A stretch of DNA of 17,353 bases, taken from the NCBI GenBank assembly GCA_031271525.1, contig JAISVO010000083.1, positions 1 through 17,353 on the forward strand. Reading direction: 5' to 3'. This document shows positions 1 through 6,787 of the stretch, piece by piece. Positions within the stretch are counted from its first letter, which is position 1. Each line of letters opens with the position of its first letter. Both the position numbers and the translations under genes were made by a program. Source of the stretch: Oscillospiraceae bacterium. Its GTDB lineage: Bacteria; Bacillota; Clostridia; Oscillospirales; UBA929. The notes under the pieces are model-generated. The model was not told the origin of the DNA. It saw only the letters and a program-made list of their open reading frames with translations, and ran no database searches.

Positions 1-9
1 CCCCGAAAC

Positions 10-561
10 TTACCGGAAAAAAACGCCGGAAAAAAACGTCACCGTATTGGGTCCGTTGATATATTTCAAGTTTGAAATCTCACCAATCTTGGATACATTG
101 ATTCCATACGCCTCCAACGAAGAAAGCGCCTTTTCCGGGAAGCGGCACGGTCGGTTTTCCAGTACGGCGCAGGTTTGGCAAAGCGCGCATCCCCCGGCGG
201 CAAGCACGAGCGCGTTTTCCCGCCCCAAAACCGCGTAAATCCTCTCGGCTGCGTCAGCCGTCATGGCGTTATGCCGTCTCTGACCTTCCGCCATCCCTTC
301 AAAATCAAAAGAATCCTCCAAGGGGTAGATATTTTGCCAGATTACGGTCTGCCGGAAAGTCTTAAGGTTCGCGATTAACGTATGTACATCCCCCGCGAGC
401 GGCGGGCAGGTATAATTTCGCCCGAAACGCCCGCAAACATTCTGTTCGCACAGGCTTCTCAGTTCCGGCGCAAATGTCACGCTTTCAACAGGAATCGCCT
501 CGGCTTTGGACGCGCCGAGCACCGTGCAAAGTTTTACAATGTCCGTAACAGTCACATCCAT
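10..561 (-). CDS. DUF2284 family Cys-rich putative metal-binding protein
   Basis: 183 aa, full length for the DUF2284 (predicted metal-binding protein) family. Two cysteine clusters are visible: C38, C43 and C52 (the last in a TCPP motif), and C125, C128, C131 and C139, the last followed by R-F-P. This CxxCxxCx7C pattern is typical of the family and suggests a metal or Fe-S centre. No membrane segment or signal peptide is seen, so it is probably cytoplasmic. It lies 40 bp downstream of the PocR/AraC-type regulator on the same strand and is probably cotranscribed. An in-frame stop directly upstream fixes the start at 561 or later; the Shine-Dalgarno is weak. The biochemical role of DUF2284 is not established. 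Its position beside corrinoid methyl-transfer genes hints at a role in corrinoid or one-carbon chemistry, which is inference. Family call fairly sure, function unknown. Confidence 0.85.
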   Translation of the reverse strand: MDVTVTDIVKLCTVLGASKAEAIPVESVTFAPELRSLCEQNVCGRFGRNYTCPPLAGDVHTLIANLKTFRQTVIWQNIYPLEDSFDFEGMAEGQRRHNAMTADAAERIYAVLGRENALVLAAGGCALCQTCAVLENRPCRFPEKALSSLEAYGINVSKIGEISNLKYINGPNTVTFFSGVFFR

Positions 562-601
562 TCAAAAATTCCGGTTCCATGCGTTCAAGTGCAGATTTGG
601 T

Positions 602-1549
602 TCACGCGTTGCCATCGCCGCGCCCCACAGTTTTCCTTCTGAAAACCCCCGGCGTACAGCCCTCGGATTTCCTGAAGACTTGCGTAAAATAACTCTGGCT
701 CTCAAGACCGATCATTTCCGGTATGTCGGAGATGTTCACGGAAATATCGCGCAGCAGCCGCCTGCTTTCCTCTATTCTGACGGCGGAGAGATAGCTTCCC
801 GGCGTCTGCCCCGTTTCGTCTTTGAATATCTTTGAAAAATAGGTCACATTCATAAATACCGAGCCGGCGATATCACGCAGAGATATTTTTTCGGAATAAC
901 GCTTCTTCATGAACGACATCGCTTTGTAAATCACATCCGCGTGCTTTGCTTTCGCGTAATCAAACGCCTGCCCGTCTCCCCTGCTGACGGCCGCCAGAAG
1001 GACATCCTCCTTTTCGGCGGAATACGAAAAAGCGTCCGTTTGACGCGGTTCGGACGGCTCGGTTTCCGTTATCCTCAGATGGTACATTGCGCATACAAAA
1101 AGCTGCTCGTTGATTGCCCGCGCTTCTGCCGGCGTTTTCTGCGGCACGGCGTGTATTGCGTCCCGGAGACGCGCTTCGGCGGACACGCTTAGCGTATGCC
1201 GATCCAAAATATCAATATCCGCATACGCACCGCAGTCCGTCATCAGGAACGGACCCGCGACGGCGGCTTCCGTGTCGTCCTGCCCGCTGTCCAAAGGCGA
1301 AGCGCAGTATGTCAGCCCTGCCGGCGTGAAAAAGATATTACGCCCGCCAAAACGGCGCGCCTGGCGGCAGCCGTAAATGAGCGCCACGCGATCCGCCTCC
1401 GCGCAGCCAAGCGCGGAAGTAAGCTCTTCCAAATAAGGCGCGCAAGTCTCGCCGAGAGACGACCGGAATCTGGCGTCGCCGCGGGTGTTTATGACCGTCA
1501 CCCCGACGCCTGCGGCGCGCGAAAGGGTTTCAAACACGGTATAGGACAT
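602..1549 (-). CDS. AraC-family transcriptional regulator with PocR-like sensory domain
   Basis: 315 aa. Residues ~20-105 resemble the PocR ligand-sensing domain: spaced cysteines C36, C49 and C61, then an F-T-P-A-G-L-T-Y-C-A-S-P-L stretch matching the family's 'HAGL...AP' region. Residues ~205-308 form a classic AraC DNA-binding domain with two helix-turn-helix units (about 222-243 and 272-295) and the end signature E-S-Q-S-Y-F-T-Q-V-F-R-K...T-P-G-V-F-R. PocR-type regulators are known from propanediol/cobalamin control and often sit by corrinoid methyltransferase genes. Here the gene is divergent from a corrinoid protein gene across 175 bp, so it probably activates that operon in response to its substrate. 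A GGAGG site lies about 11 bp upstream of the ATG. The PocR assignment is less certain than AraC because the cysteine pattern is degenerate. Confidence 0.88.
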   Translation of the reverse strand: MSYTVFETLSRAAGVGVTVINTRGDARFRSSLGETCAPYLEELTSALGCAEADRVALIYGCRQARRFGGRNIFFTPAGLTYCASPLDSGQDDTEAAVAGPFLMTDCGAYADIDILDRHTLSVSAEARLRDAIHAVPQKTPAEARAINEQLFVCAMYHLRITETEPSEPRQTDAFSYSAEKEDVLLAAVSRGDGQAFDYAKAKHADVIYKAMSFMKKRYSEKISLRDIAGSVFMNVTYFSKIFKDETGQTPGSYLSAVRIEESRRLLRDISVNISDIPEMIGLESQSYFTQVFRKSEGCTPGVFRRKTVGRGDGNA

Positions 1550-1724
1550 GGGCTGTTACCCCTCCACTGTCATGCGCTGCCGCTTTGCCGGGCGCAATAC
1601 GGCGCCTTCGCGGCAGCACCCGAAGATACTGACAAAAAACAAAAGAAAACGAAAGAAATGATCCGCGTCTTCGGCTATACTGAGACTGTCGCAAACATAC
1701 TCATAAAGACGGAGGTATGCGCGC
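1550..1724. promoter_or_regulatory. Divergent control region between regulator and corrinoid operon
   Basis: 175 bp between two divergent genes. Seen: a nested GC-rich inverted repeat (1576-1617), an A-rich tract (about 1631-1657) and a TATACT hexamer at 1676-1681 that could be a -10 box for the rightward operon. No good -35 stands 16-18 bp upstream of it, as would suit an activator-dependent promoter. The rightward ribosome site GGAGG is just upstream of the ATG at 1725. No convincing leftward promoter could be picked. Regulation by the adjacent PocR/AraC protein is inference. Confidence 0.4.
1576..1617. repeat. Nested inverted repeat (hairpin or operator)
   Basis: Perfect 8-bp outer arms GCTGCCGC (1576-1583) and GCGGCAGC (1610-1617) enclose inner arms GGCGC (1591-1595) and GCGCC (1602-1606). 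On the leftward strand it falls in the probable leader of the regulator gene, 27-68 bp before its ATG. There is no T-run after either side, so it is not a standard terminator. It could be an operator or leader structure, or chance in GC-rich DNA. Confidence 0.4.
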
Positions 1725-2375
1725 ATGAACGCGGTGATTGACGAGATTTCTCTGGCTTTACAGCAAGGGAAGGCTAAAATTGTTAAAGAGTTGGTGGAAG
1801 CCGCGTTGGCGGAGGGAATCCCGGCGGGTGAAATTTTGGAAAACGGTCTGCTTGCCGGCATGGATATCATTGCCGAAAAATTCAAGTTGAACGAGGTTTA
1901 TGTTCCGGAGGTGCTGATCGCCGCCCGCGCAATGAGCACAGGGACCGCCGTGTTAAAACCCTATTTGGCCGAAAGCGGGGCAAAATCGGTAGGAAAGGCC
2001 ATTCTCGGCACGGTTAAGGGGGATTTGCACGACATCGGTAAAAACCTTGTGCGCATGATGTTCGAGGGGAAAGGGATCGAGGTCGTTGACTTGGGAGTTG
2101 ACGTTCCGCCGGAGAAATTTGTAGAGGCGTTCCGTGAGGAATCCCCCGACATTGTTGCTCTTTCCGCGCTTCTTACCACCACGATGGGCGAGATGAAAAA
2201 CACGGTTCGGGCATTTTCCGACGCCGGGCTTCGCGACCGCGTCGTCATTATGGTCGGTGGAGCGCCGATTACAAATGACTTTTGCGAGAGCATCGGCGCG
2301 GATATCTATGCCGCCGACGCCGCAAGCGCCGCAAACGCCGCGAAGCAGGCTATTTTGGCAAGGCGCGGGGTATGA
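1725..2375 (+). CDS. Corrinoid (cobalamin-binding) methyltransferase protein, MtaC/MtbC-like
   Basis: 216 aa, the usual size for stand-alone corrinoid proteins. Residues ~1-88 form the helical cap (B12-binding 2 domain, including the A-E-K-F-...-Y-V-P-E-V-L signature). Residues ~90-215 are the Rossmann-like B12-binding domain with the base-off/His-on motif D100-x-H102-x-x-G105, S147-x-L149 and G178-G179. H102 should be the lower axial cobalt ligand. Such proteins shuttle a methyl group from a substrate-specific methyltransferase to a second methyltransferase acting on CoM or tetrahydrofolate. GGAGG lies 9 bp before the ATG. The downstream UroD-family gene starts 4 bp after the stop and is its likely partner. 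Which substrate is demethylated cannot be told from this protein; the family serves methanol, methylamines, methoxy-aromatics and glycine betaine. Confidence 0.95.
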   Translation: MNAVIDEISLALQQGKAKIVKELVEAALAEGIPAGEILENGLLAGMDIIAEKFKLNEVYVPEVLIAARAMSTGTAVLKPYLAESGAKSVGKAILGTVKGDLHDIGKNLVRMMFEGKGIEVVDLGVDVPPEKFVEAFREESPDIVALSALLTTTMGEMKNTVRAFSDAGLRDRVVIMVGGAPITNDFCESIGADIYAADAASAANAAKQAILARRGV

Positions 2376-2379
2376 GATT

Positions 2380-3357
2380 ATGAAGGAATGGTTAAAAACG
2401 GCGGCGTCACGGCATAAGCCCATGCCGATTCTGTCGTTTCCGGGGATCCAGCTTACAGGCGGCTCCGTCCGCGAGCTTGTGAGAAGCGGGGAAAAGCAGG
2501 CAGAGTGCATGACAGCCGTCTCCGAGCGTTTTGACGCGCTTGCCGCCGTCAGCCTGATGGATTTGTCCCTGGAGGCGGAAGCCTTCGGCAGTCCCGTACG
2601 CTTCTCCGACAACGAGGTTCCGACCGTGACAGGCGCGATCGACGGCTTGGAACAGCTCAAAATCCCCGAGGTGGGCAGCGCTCGCACGGGGGAATCCGTC
2701 AAGGCGATTGTGCTGGCGAAAAAACATATCCCCGGCAGACCTGTTTTTGCCGGCTCTATAGGTCCGTTTTCGCTTGCGGGACGCCTTATGGACATGACGG
2801 AAATCATGGTGCAGTGCTATGCCGAGCCGGAACTGGTGCACGGGGTTCTTGAAAAGGCGGCGCGGTTTCTTATCAGGTATAATACGGCGCTGAGGGAAGC
2901 GGGCGCGGATGGCATCATGATGGCGGAACCGGCCGCCGGACTTCTCTCCCCTCCGCTGATCGCCGAGTTCTCCACTCCGTATGTACGGCGCATCATAGAG
3001 TCCGTGGAAACCGATTCATGCGTGTTCGTGTACCACAACTGCGGCAACGCGACGGTAAAACTGATTGACAGTATACTGGATACCGGGGCAAAATTCCTCC
3101 ATTTCGGCAACGCGATCAATCTGGAGGAAATGCTAAGGCTTGTTCCGCCGGACATCCTTGTCGGCGGGAACGTAGACCCTGCGGGGCAATTCCGCAACGG
3201 AACCCCGGAGTCCGTGCGGGCGGTCACACTGGATTTGCTGCGCCGGTGCGCGGGTTATCCGAATTTTATCCTTTCCTCCGGCTGCGATATTCCGCCCGCC
3301 GCGCCGATAGAAAACATTGACGCGTTTTTCGCCGCCGCGAAAGAGTTCTACGAATAA
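2380..3357 (+). CDS. Uroporphyrinogen decarboxylase-family methyltransferase, MtaA/MtbA-like
   Basis: 325 aa from the ATG at 2380. An upstream in-frame ATG would overlap the corrinoid gene heavily, while 2380 sits 4 bp after its stop and gives the family's normal N-terminus. The protein has the zinc site of cobamide-dependent methyltransferases: H219-x-C221 (H-N-C-G) and C302 (S-S-G-C-D-I-P), plus the M-A-E-P segment at 181-184 and G-G-N-V-D-P at 262-267. In the MtaA/MtbA family the zinc activates a thiol acceptor that takes the methyl group from methyl-corrinoid. In a non-methanogen the acceptor is unknown and may not be coenzyme M. It is cotranscribed with the corrinoid protein. It is not the haem-pathway HemE, because the thiol-zinc motif and corrinoid neighbour point elsewhere. 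The ribosome site is weak (GGGG about 9 bp upstream), so translational coupling is likely. Confidence 0.9.
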   Translation: MKEWLKTAASRHKPMPILSFPGIQLTGGSVRELVRSGEKQAECMTAVSERFDALAAVSLMDLSLEAEAFGSPVRFSDNEVPTVTGAIDGLEQLKIPEVGSARTGESVKAIVLAKKHIPGRPVFAGSIGPFSLAGRLMDMTEIMVQCYAEPELVHGVLEKAARFLIRYNTALREAGADGIMMAEPAAGLLSPPLIAEFSTPYVRRIIESVETDSCVFVYHNCGNATVKLIDSILDTGAKFLHFGNAINLEEMLRLVPPDILVGGNVDPAGQFRNGTPESVRAVTLDLLRRCAGYPNFILSSGCDIPPAAPIENIDAFFAAAKEFYE

Positions 3358-3395
3358 GAAACTCTAAAAACCTCATGTTCACACCTCATGGCAGT
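3358..3395. other. Gene-free spacer between convergent blocks
   Basis: Short spacer after the stop of the rightward operon, before the heptamer array. It holds two direct copies of CCTCATG (3371-3377 and 3384-3390). There is no hairpin with a T-run, so no clear terminator for the rightward operon before the repeat. Confidence 0.4.
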
Positions 3396-3478
3396 TTACA
3401 GTGTGCAGATAACAGTCAGACGGTTAGACTGTTTCTCTCGTTCTAAACTGTTATTTGTGATCTGTTCGTTGTTCACTG
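3392..3478. repeat. Degenerate heptamer array in two facing arms
   Basis: Read rightward from 3392 there are four units of 7 bp that begin with CAG: CAGTTTA, CAGTGTG, CAGATAA, CAGTCAG. Read leftward from 3478 there are five units that begin with CA: CAGTGAA, CAACGAA, CAGATCA, CAAATAA, CAGTTTA. The arms face each other. They share CAGTTTA (3392-3398, complement at 3444-3450) and enclose a small hairpin, AACAGTC (3411-3417) with GACTGTT (3427-3433). The patch is AT-richer than its flanks. Similar seven-periodic CAGTGAA-like tracts are, from memory, common between genes in Clostridia. It may also end transcription from either side. It overlaps the 3' part of the broken aldo/keto reductase frame. 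Confidence 0.6.
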
Positions 3479-3680
3479 TGTTGGCGCGCCGTGAACATCC
3501 CCCGGCGGCATCATCGCTGCCGCCGTAATTCCGCGCGGTATCCAGATAATTAATACCCCCCTCCAGCGCGCGCTCTATCAGCTTATTCGCCTCGTCCTGA
3601 GGGATCTCTCCGAGCTTGAGGCCGCCGAAGCCAACCGCGGATACGCGGAGGTCGGTGGATCCCAACGTCCTGTAAACCAT
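3396..3680 (-). pseudogene. Truncated aldo/keto reductase (N-terminal fragment)
   Basis: Frame of 94 aa starting 3 bp after the rhamnose mutarotase stop. Residues 1 to about 58 are a clear aldo/keto reductase N-terminus: Y-R-T-L-G-S-T-D-L-R-V-S, then G-F-G-G-L-K-L-G, and N-Y-L-D-T-A-R-N-Y-G-G-S-D-D, which carries the catalytic Asp and Tyr. Full enzymes are roughly 280-330 aa. After about residue 58 similarity stops and the frame reads through the heptamer repeat (residues ~65-94), so those residues are not enzyme sequence. The Lys and His of the active site and most of the barrel are missing, so it cannot be active. The last gene of the leftward operon was evidently cut by a rearrangement at the repeat, or the contig is misjoined here. 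Confidence 0.85.
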
Positions 3681-3683
3681 TGC

Positions 3684-3998
3684 CTATGTACGGAACACGA
3701 TGTCAAGTTTGACCTGAGCGCCGGTCGCGGGATCTATTTCAAGCTCCAGCACATCGTTCATATAGCCGTTCCACCGGCTGACCACGGCGCTTTCCGCCTG
3801 CGTTCTCTCCGCGTGCGCCACGCCCTTGGCGCATTCAAAACAGCCGAACAGCTCATCCCCCGAGCAAAAGATCGTATAGTTCTGAATCCCCGCGTCTTTG
3901 AAAAGGGCGGTCATTTCTGGCCATATGTTGTCATGGCGGCGAATATATTCACTTTTCATGCCGGGTTTGATCCGGCCTTTCCACGCCATACGCTCCAT
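3684..3998 (-). CDS. rhaM: L-rhamnose mutarotase
   Basis: 104 aa from the ATG at 3998, the same length as characterised RhaM proteins. A longer in-frame start at 4046 would run into the upstream gene and add residues the family lacks; 3998 lies 4 bp after the upstream stop with GGGAAGGA overlapping that stop. Y18 and H22 in Y-I-R-R-H fall at the catalytic positions known from E. coli RhaM, followed by I-W-P-E-M. The later R-W-N-G-Y-M (W76) matches the family's RWWKYM but keeps only one of the two tryptophans. The enzyme interconverts alpha and beta anomers of L-rhamnose (or a similar 6-deoxysugar) in the cytoplasm before isomerisation. The rhamnose isomerase, kinase and aldolase are not in this window. 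It is the strongest pointer to the operon's sugar. Confidence 0.92.
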   Translation of the reverse strand: MERMAWKGRIKPGMKSEYIRRHDNIWPEMTALFKDAGIQNYTIFCSGDELFGCFECAKGVAHAERTQAESAVVSRWNGYMNDVLELEIDPATGAQVKLDIVFRT

Positions 3999-4002
3999 CC
4001 TG

Positions 4003-5646
4003 TTATCCTTCCCGTGAGACGAAATTCCGAAGAATGCCGAGGTCAAACGTCACAGGGACGCCGTTCGGGGGATTTTCGGCAAGCGCCAGCATATCGCGGG
4101 CGTTTTTTCGGTCGTCCGCCCGTGCCGCTTCCCTCTCGTATTTCCCAAACCTGCCCCCGTGCTTTTCCGTCAGGGTATCCAGAAGGTGATAATACCGGCA
4201 TTTCATCACCAGCTGCAAGGCTTTCACCGAATAAATCTGCCGCTCGATCTGCTCTTTATAAGAATCCTTGACCGTCGCCCCGGAAAGGGCGGCGCAGACC
4301 GTATCCATATACCCGAAGCAGATTTCAAGGCGCTTGAGAACATCCAGAGAGTAAGTATCATTTACAATAGAGTCGTCACGGGTCACCATGTAATACGAGC
4401 GCCGGTTGGAGAGCCATGAAGGGGAGTCCCAAGGGGTGCGCATCAGCTCGTAAAAGCCGGTCTTGCCGTAGTAGCTCATATCATACGGATGGTAGTTGCC
4501 GGTTCTCATAACCCATGACAGTTCCCAAGGCAGGGTCTCGAGGGTGTGGGAAGCGAGTTCCCATGAGGAGAGGAGCGCTTGCGCCGAGGCGCCGCCGATT
4601 GCGTATTCGTCCGCTGCGCCCTTGATAAAGGAGGGGTAATCCGGCGACGGGCTGTTCAGGCTGTACCGGAGGGCTTCCTCATTCAAGCCGGAAAATTTTT
4701 GGCATATGCCGTAATACTCTTTGATGCCGCTGATGCCCTGCAGCACGGAAACGCTCTCCAACTGCTCATAGACAAGCCTTGGGCAGGGGAAGGAGGGGCA
4801 ATGGTACAGATCCTCGCCGCAGCCGGACAGGAACAGTTCCACAATCATCTCCCGCCCCTGCTTCCGGCACAAACCGGCGACAGACCGCAGCCATAAATCC
4901 GGGTGGTTTACAAAATAGACCTCATGGATCGTGCTGTGGCAGGATACGGCGATCTCCTTGCTGCATTTTTCAAGGATGCCGTATGTTTGCGCCCACGAAA
5001 GTTCCCAAGGCTCCCACCATATCTGAAAGCCGGGCTTGATCTCGTTTACTGTGGCAAGGAGCCAATCCAAAAACTCCGCGATGCGGTTTTCCGCCGGGAT
5101 GCCTTTGCACCGGGGGCAATCGCTGTTTTCATCGCACACCTCGGCCAGCTCGTCATACGAATAAACCAGCATCCCGTCCAGATCGGGCATATGCGAGAGC
5201 ATGTCCTCCAAAAGTTCCCGGTAATAGACCCTGGTTTCCGGGCTTAACACGCAGGTCACCTGTTCCGGGGAGATCAGGCTGACCGAAGCCCCCATGAGAA
5301 CCTTATACTCATCCGGCAGCTTTGAGTAATCCATATACTGCGGGATCCCGAACAGCGCCATCGCGTTCATCCCCATGGATTTGACGTTTCGGATCCGCTC
5401 CGAGATCCTTGCTCTGGCGTTCTCGACCTCCCGGATGTCGGAGGTCAGCGGAAAGGTCTTGGAAACGGCCACGGCCTCAAGGACCACCGCGTCGATATGC
5501 GGGCGGCTCCACGCCAAATTGACGAATACCGTGTTCATTCCGAGCGCCTTCAGCGATTCCAAGCCTTTCACCGAATAGTCCTGAAGCCCGTTCGCATAAA
5601 AGGTCGGGTTCCCCGGCATCGCGGCTTTGTACATAAACGAAATCAT
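4003..5646 (-). CDS. Uncharacterised Cys-rich, probably TIM-barrel protein, copy B
   Basis: 547 aa from the ATG at 5646, preceded by GAGGGG and 13 bp after the upstream stop; an in-frame start at 5772 would overlap that gene by over 100 bp. No signal peptide, so probably cytoplasmic. I do not recognise a named family. Visible marks: N-terminal L-G-M-N-T-V-F-V-N-L-A-W (35-46), C171-x5-C177-x2-C180 followed by G-I-P, W-W-E-P-W-E (210-215), G-C-G at 275-277, P-C-P-R-L-V-Y (287-293) and S-N-R-R-S-Y-Y-M-V-T-R (413-423). The same marks appear in order in the protein encoded at 6788-8383, so the two are paralogues. The layout, including acidic residues just before the Cys knuckle (Y-S-Y-D-E, 162-166), recalls barrel glycosidase-like families such as DUF4838 or GH20. 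Glycoside hydrolase or sugar-modifying enzyme is inference only. Confidence 0.75.
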   Translation of the reverse strand: MISFMYKAAMPGNPTFYANGLQDYSVKGLESLKALGMNTVFVNLAWSRPHIDAVVLEAVAVSKTFPLTSDIREVENARARISERIRNVKSMGMNAMALFGIPQYMDYSKLPDEYKVLMGASVSLISPEQVTCVLSPETRVYYRELLEDMLSHMPDLDGMLVYSYDELAEVCDENSDCPRCKGIPAENRIAEFLDWLLATVNEIKPGFQIWWEPWELSWAQTYGILEKCSKEIAVSCHSTIHEVYFVNHPDLWLRSVAGLCRKQGREMIVELFLSGCGEDLYHCPSFPCPRLVYEQLESVSVLQGISGIKEYYGICQKFSGLNEEALRYSLNSPSPDYPSFIKGAADEYAIGGASAQALLSSWELASHTLETLPWELSWVMRTGNYHPYDMSYYGKTGFYELMRTPWDSPSWLSNRRSYYMVTRDDSIVNDTYSLDVLKRLEICFGYMDTVCAALSGATVKDSYKEQIERQIYSVKALQLVMKCRYYHLLDTLTEKHGGRFGKYEREAARADDRKNARDMLALAENPPNGVPVTFDLGILRNFVSREG

Positions 5647-5659
5647 ATTTTTCCCCTCG

Positions 5660-6769
5660 TTATCCGCCAAATACCCGGCGGAATCTCTCACAGTAATACT
5701 GCACATTTTCCCATACCGCGTCGGGCGGTATGCGGTGATCCGGGCAGGGGATATATCCCCCGAGTTCCACAATCGGTTTCAGCCGTTCCATTTCCCGGTC
5801 AACCGCGGCGTAGTCCCGGGCAAAGACACGCTTGTCCATGCCGCCCACCCCGCGAAGGGCTTTTCCATATTTTTCGCGCCACGGAGCGAAGCTGCCGTCC
5901 CATACCCCGACTTCGATCGGGAACATTGTGTTCACGCCGTTGTTCAGCCATGTCGGAATCAGGCTGTCCGGCGCGCCGTCGCAGTCCACCGAAACGATGT
6001 CGATCCCGTACCGCGCGCAAAGGGCGGTAAAGCGCTTATATTGCGGACCGATCTTCTCCTCAAACACCGCGGGGTTAATCAGCGGTCCGGTTCGGAAGGC
6101 GATGTCCTCCCAAAAGTGGGCAAAGTCAAATTTTCTGCCGGAAGCCAGCACCTTTTCAACCACCGCGTATTGCAAGTCCGCGAGAGTTTGAACAATTTCA
6201 TCGTACAGTTCCTCGTCGTCCGCGAGCAGATAGCTGACGCCCTCCACCCCCATCCAGTCCCGCATCCGCCCGAACAGACTGCCGCAATGGAGCCCCAGCG
6301 GGTCGTCCTCACATTTTATCGCGTCAAGCCACCGACCGGCGACGCGGTCGTCGCTCCACCGCAGCCGGGGCAGATAGTGCTCCTCCCAGCTCTCCCGGTC
6401 AACGAGGGTATGCCCGATCTCCGCCGGGATCCCGTTTGCGTCCGGCTTCCAAAGGACAATCGCCCCGTCGGCGTTGCGGAGATGCTTGGATCCGTCCGGG
6501 AATTCCCGCACCGTGGCTCCTTCAAAATAAGGATAAAGATCCCTCAGACCGCCGGTAACGGTATAGTAGTTATAGTCAAACCCCAGCTTGCCGCCCACCG
6601 TCTTGTCCTTTTCGGTGCCGTCGTAACATTCGGTGATTTCTTCCCGGGTCAGATGACCTTCCGCGCACCATTTTTCCAGCGTCTCCGACCACCAGCCGAA
6701 GTGTACGGCCGGAAGCCGGTCATACGCCTCGTAATGGAAAATCGCGTGCTGACGCTCTCGGTTCGTCAT
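5660..6769 (-). CDS. Uroporphyrinogen decarboxylase-family protein, divergent sugar-operon type
   Basis: 369 aa, GGAGG 7 bp before the ATG, 18 bp after the upstream stop. The fold call rests on M-T-N-R-E-R at the start, the F-W-E-D-I-A-F segment (219-225) and the closing G-G-Y-I-P-C-P-D-H-R-I-P-P (337-349), which are typical of UroD-like proteins in Firmicutes. It differs from the protein at 2380-3357: in place of HxC it has D262-C263-D264, and the second site is C342-P-D344-H345. These residues could bind a metal, so methyl transfer is possible, but no corrinoid gene sits next to it. It is set between the two Cys-rich paralogues and after sugar-transport genes, so it probably acts on the imported compound or its breakdown product. 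It is not expected to be the haem-pathway HemE. Family sure, activity unknown. Confidence 0.85.
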   Translation of the reverse strand: MTNRERQHAIFHYEAYDRLPAVHFGWWSETLEKWCAEGHLTREEITECYDGTEKDKTVGGKLGFDYNYYTVTGGLRDLYPYFEGATVREFPDGSKHLRNADGAIVLWKPDANGIPAEIGHTLVDRESWEEHYLPRLRWSDDRVAGRWLDAIKCEDDPLGLHCGSLFGRMRDWMGVEGVSYLLADDEELYDEIVQTLADLQYAVVEKVLASGRKFDFAHFWEDIAFRTGPLINPAVFEEKIGPQYKRFTALCARYGIDIVSVDCDGAPDSLIPTWLNNGVNTMFPIEVGVWDGSFAPWREKYGKALRGVGGMDKRVFARDYAAVDREMERLKPIVELGGYIPCPDHRIPPDAVWENVQYYCERFRRVFGG

Positions 6770-6787
6770 GATCTGTCCTCCGTATTT

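Noticed and set aside
1550..1724. Cobalamin riboswitch upstream of the corrinoid gene
   Set aside because: CCACTG occurs at 1564-1569 but the conserved core around it and the B12-box pattern are missing.
1196..1741. 181-codon + strand frame crossing the PocR/AraC gene and the control region
   Set aside because: It overlaps the regulator on the opposite strand and runs into the corrinoid gene start; composition is that of a shadow frame.
2257..2379. Upstream start for the MtaA-like gene
   Set aside because: It would overlap the corrinoid gene by over 100 bp and the added residues look like out-of-frame translation; the ATG at 2380 fits the family.
3392..3478. CRISPR array
   Set aside because: The repeats are only 7 bp, degenerate, head-to-head and without spacers; no cas genes are nearby.
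5647..5772. N-terminal extension of the second Cys-rich protein
   Set aside because: It lies inside the UroD-like gene, has no ribosome site, and is not matched in the paralogue.
5660..6769. Haem-pathway uroporphyrinogen decarboxylase (hemE)
   Set aside because: No other tetrapyrrole genes are near, the sequence matches the UroD-like proteins of sugar operons, and the C-terminal CPDH motif is not a HemE feature.
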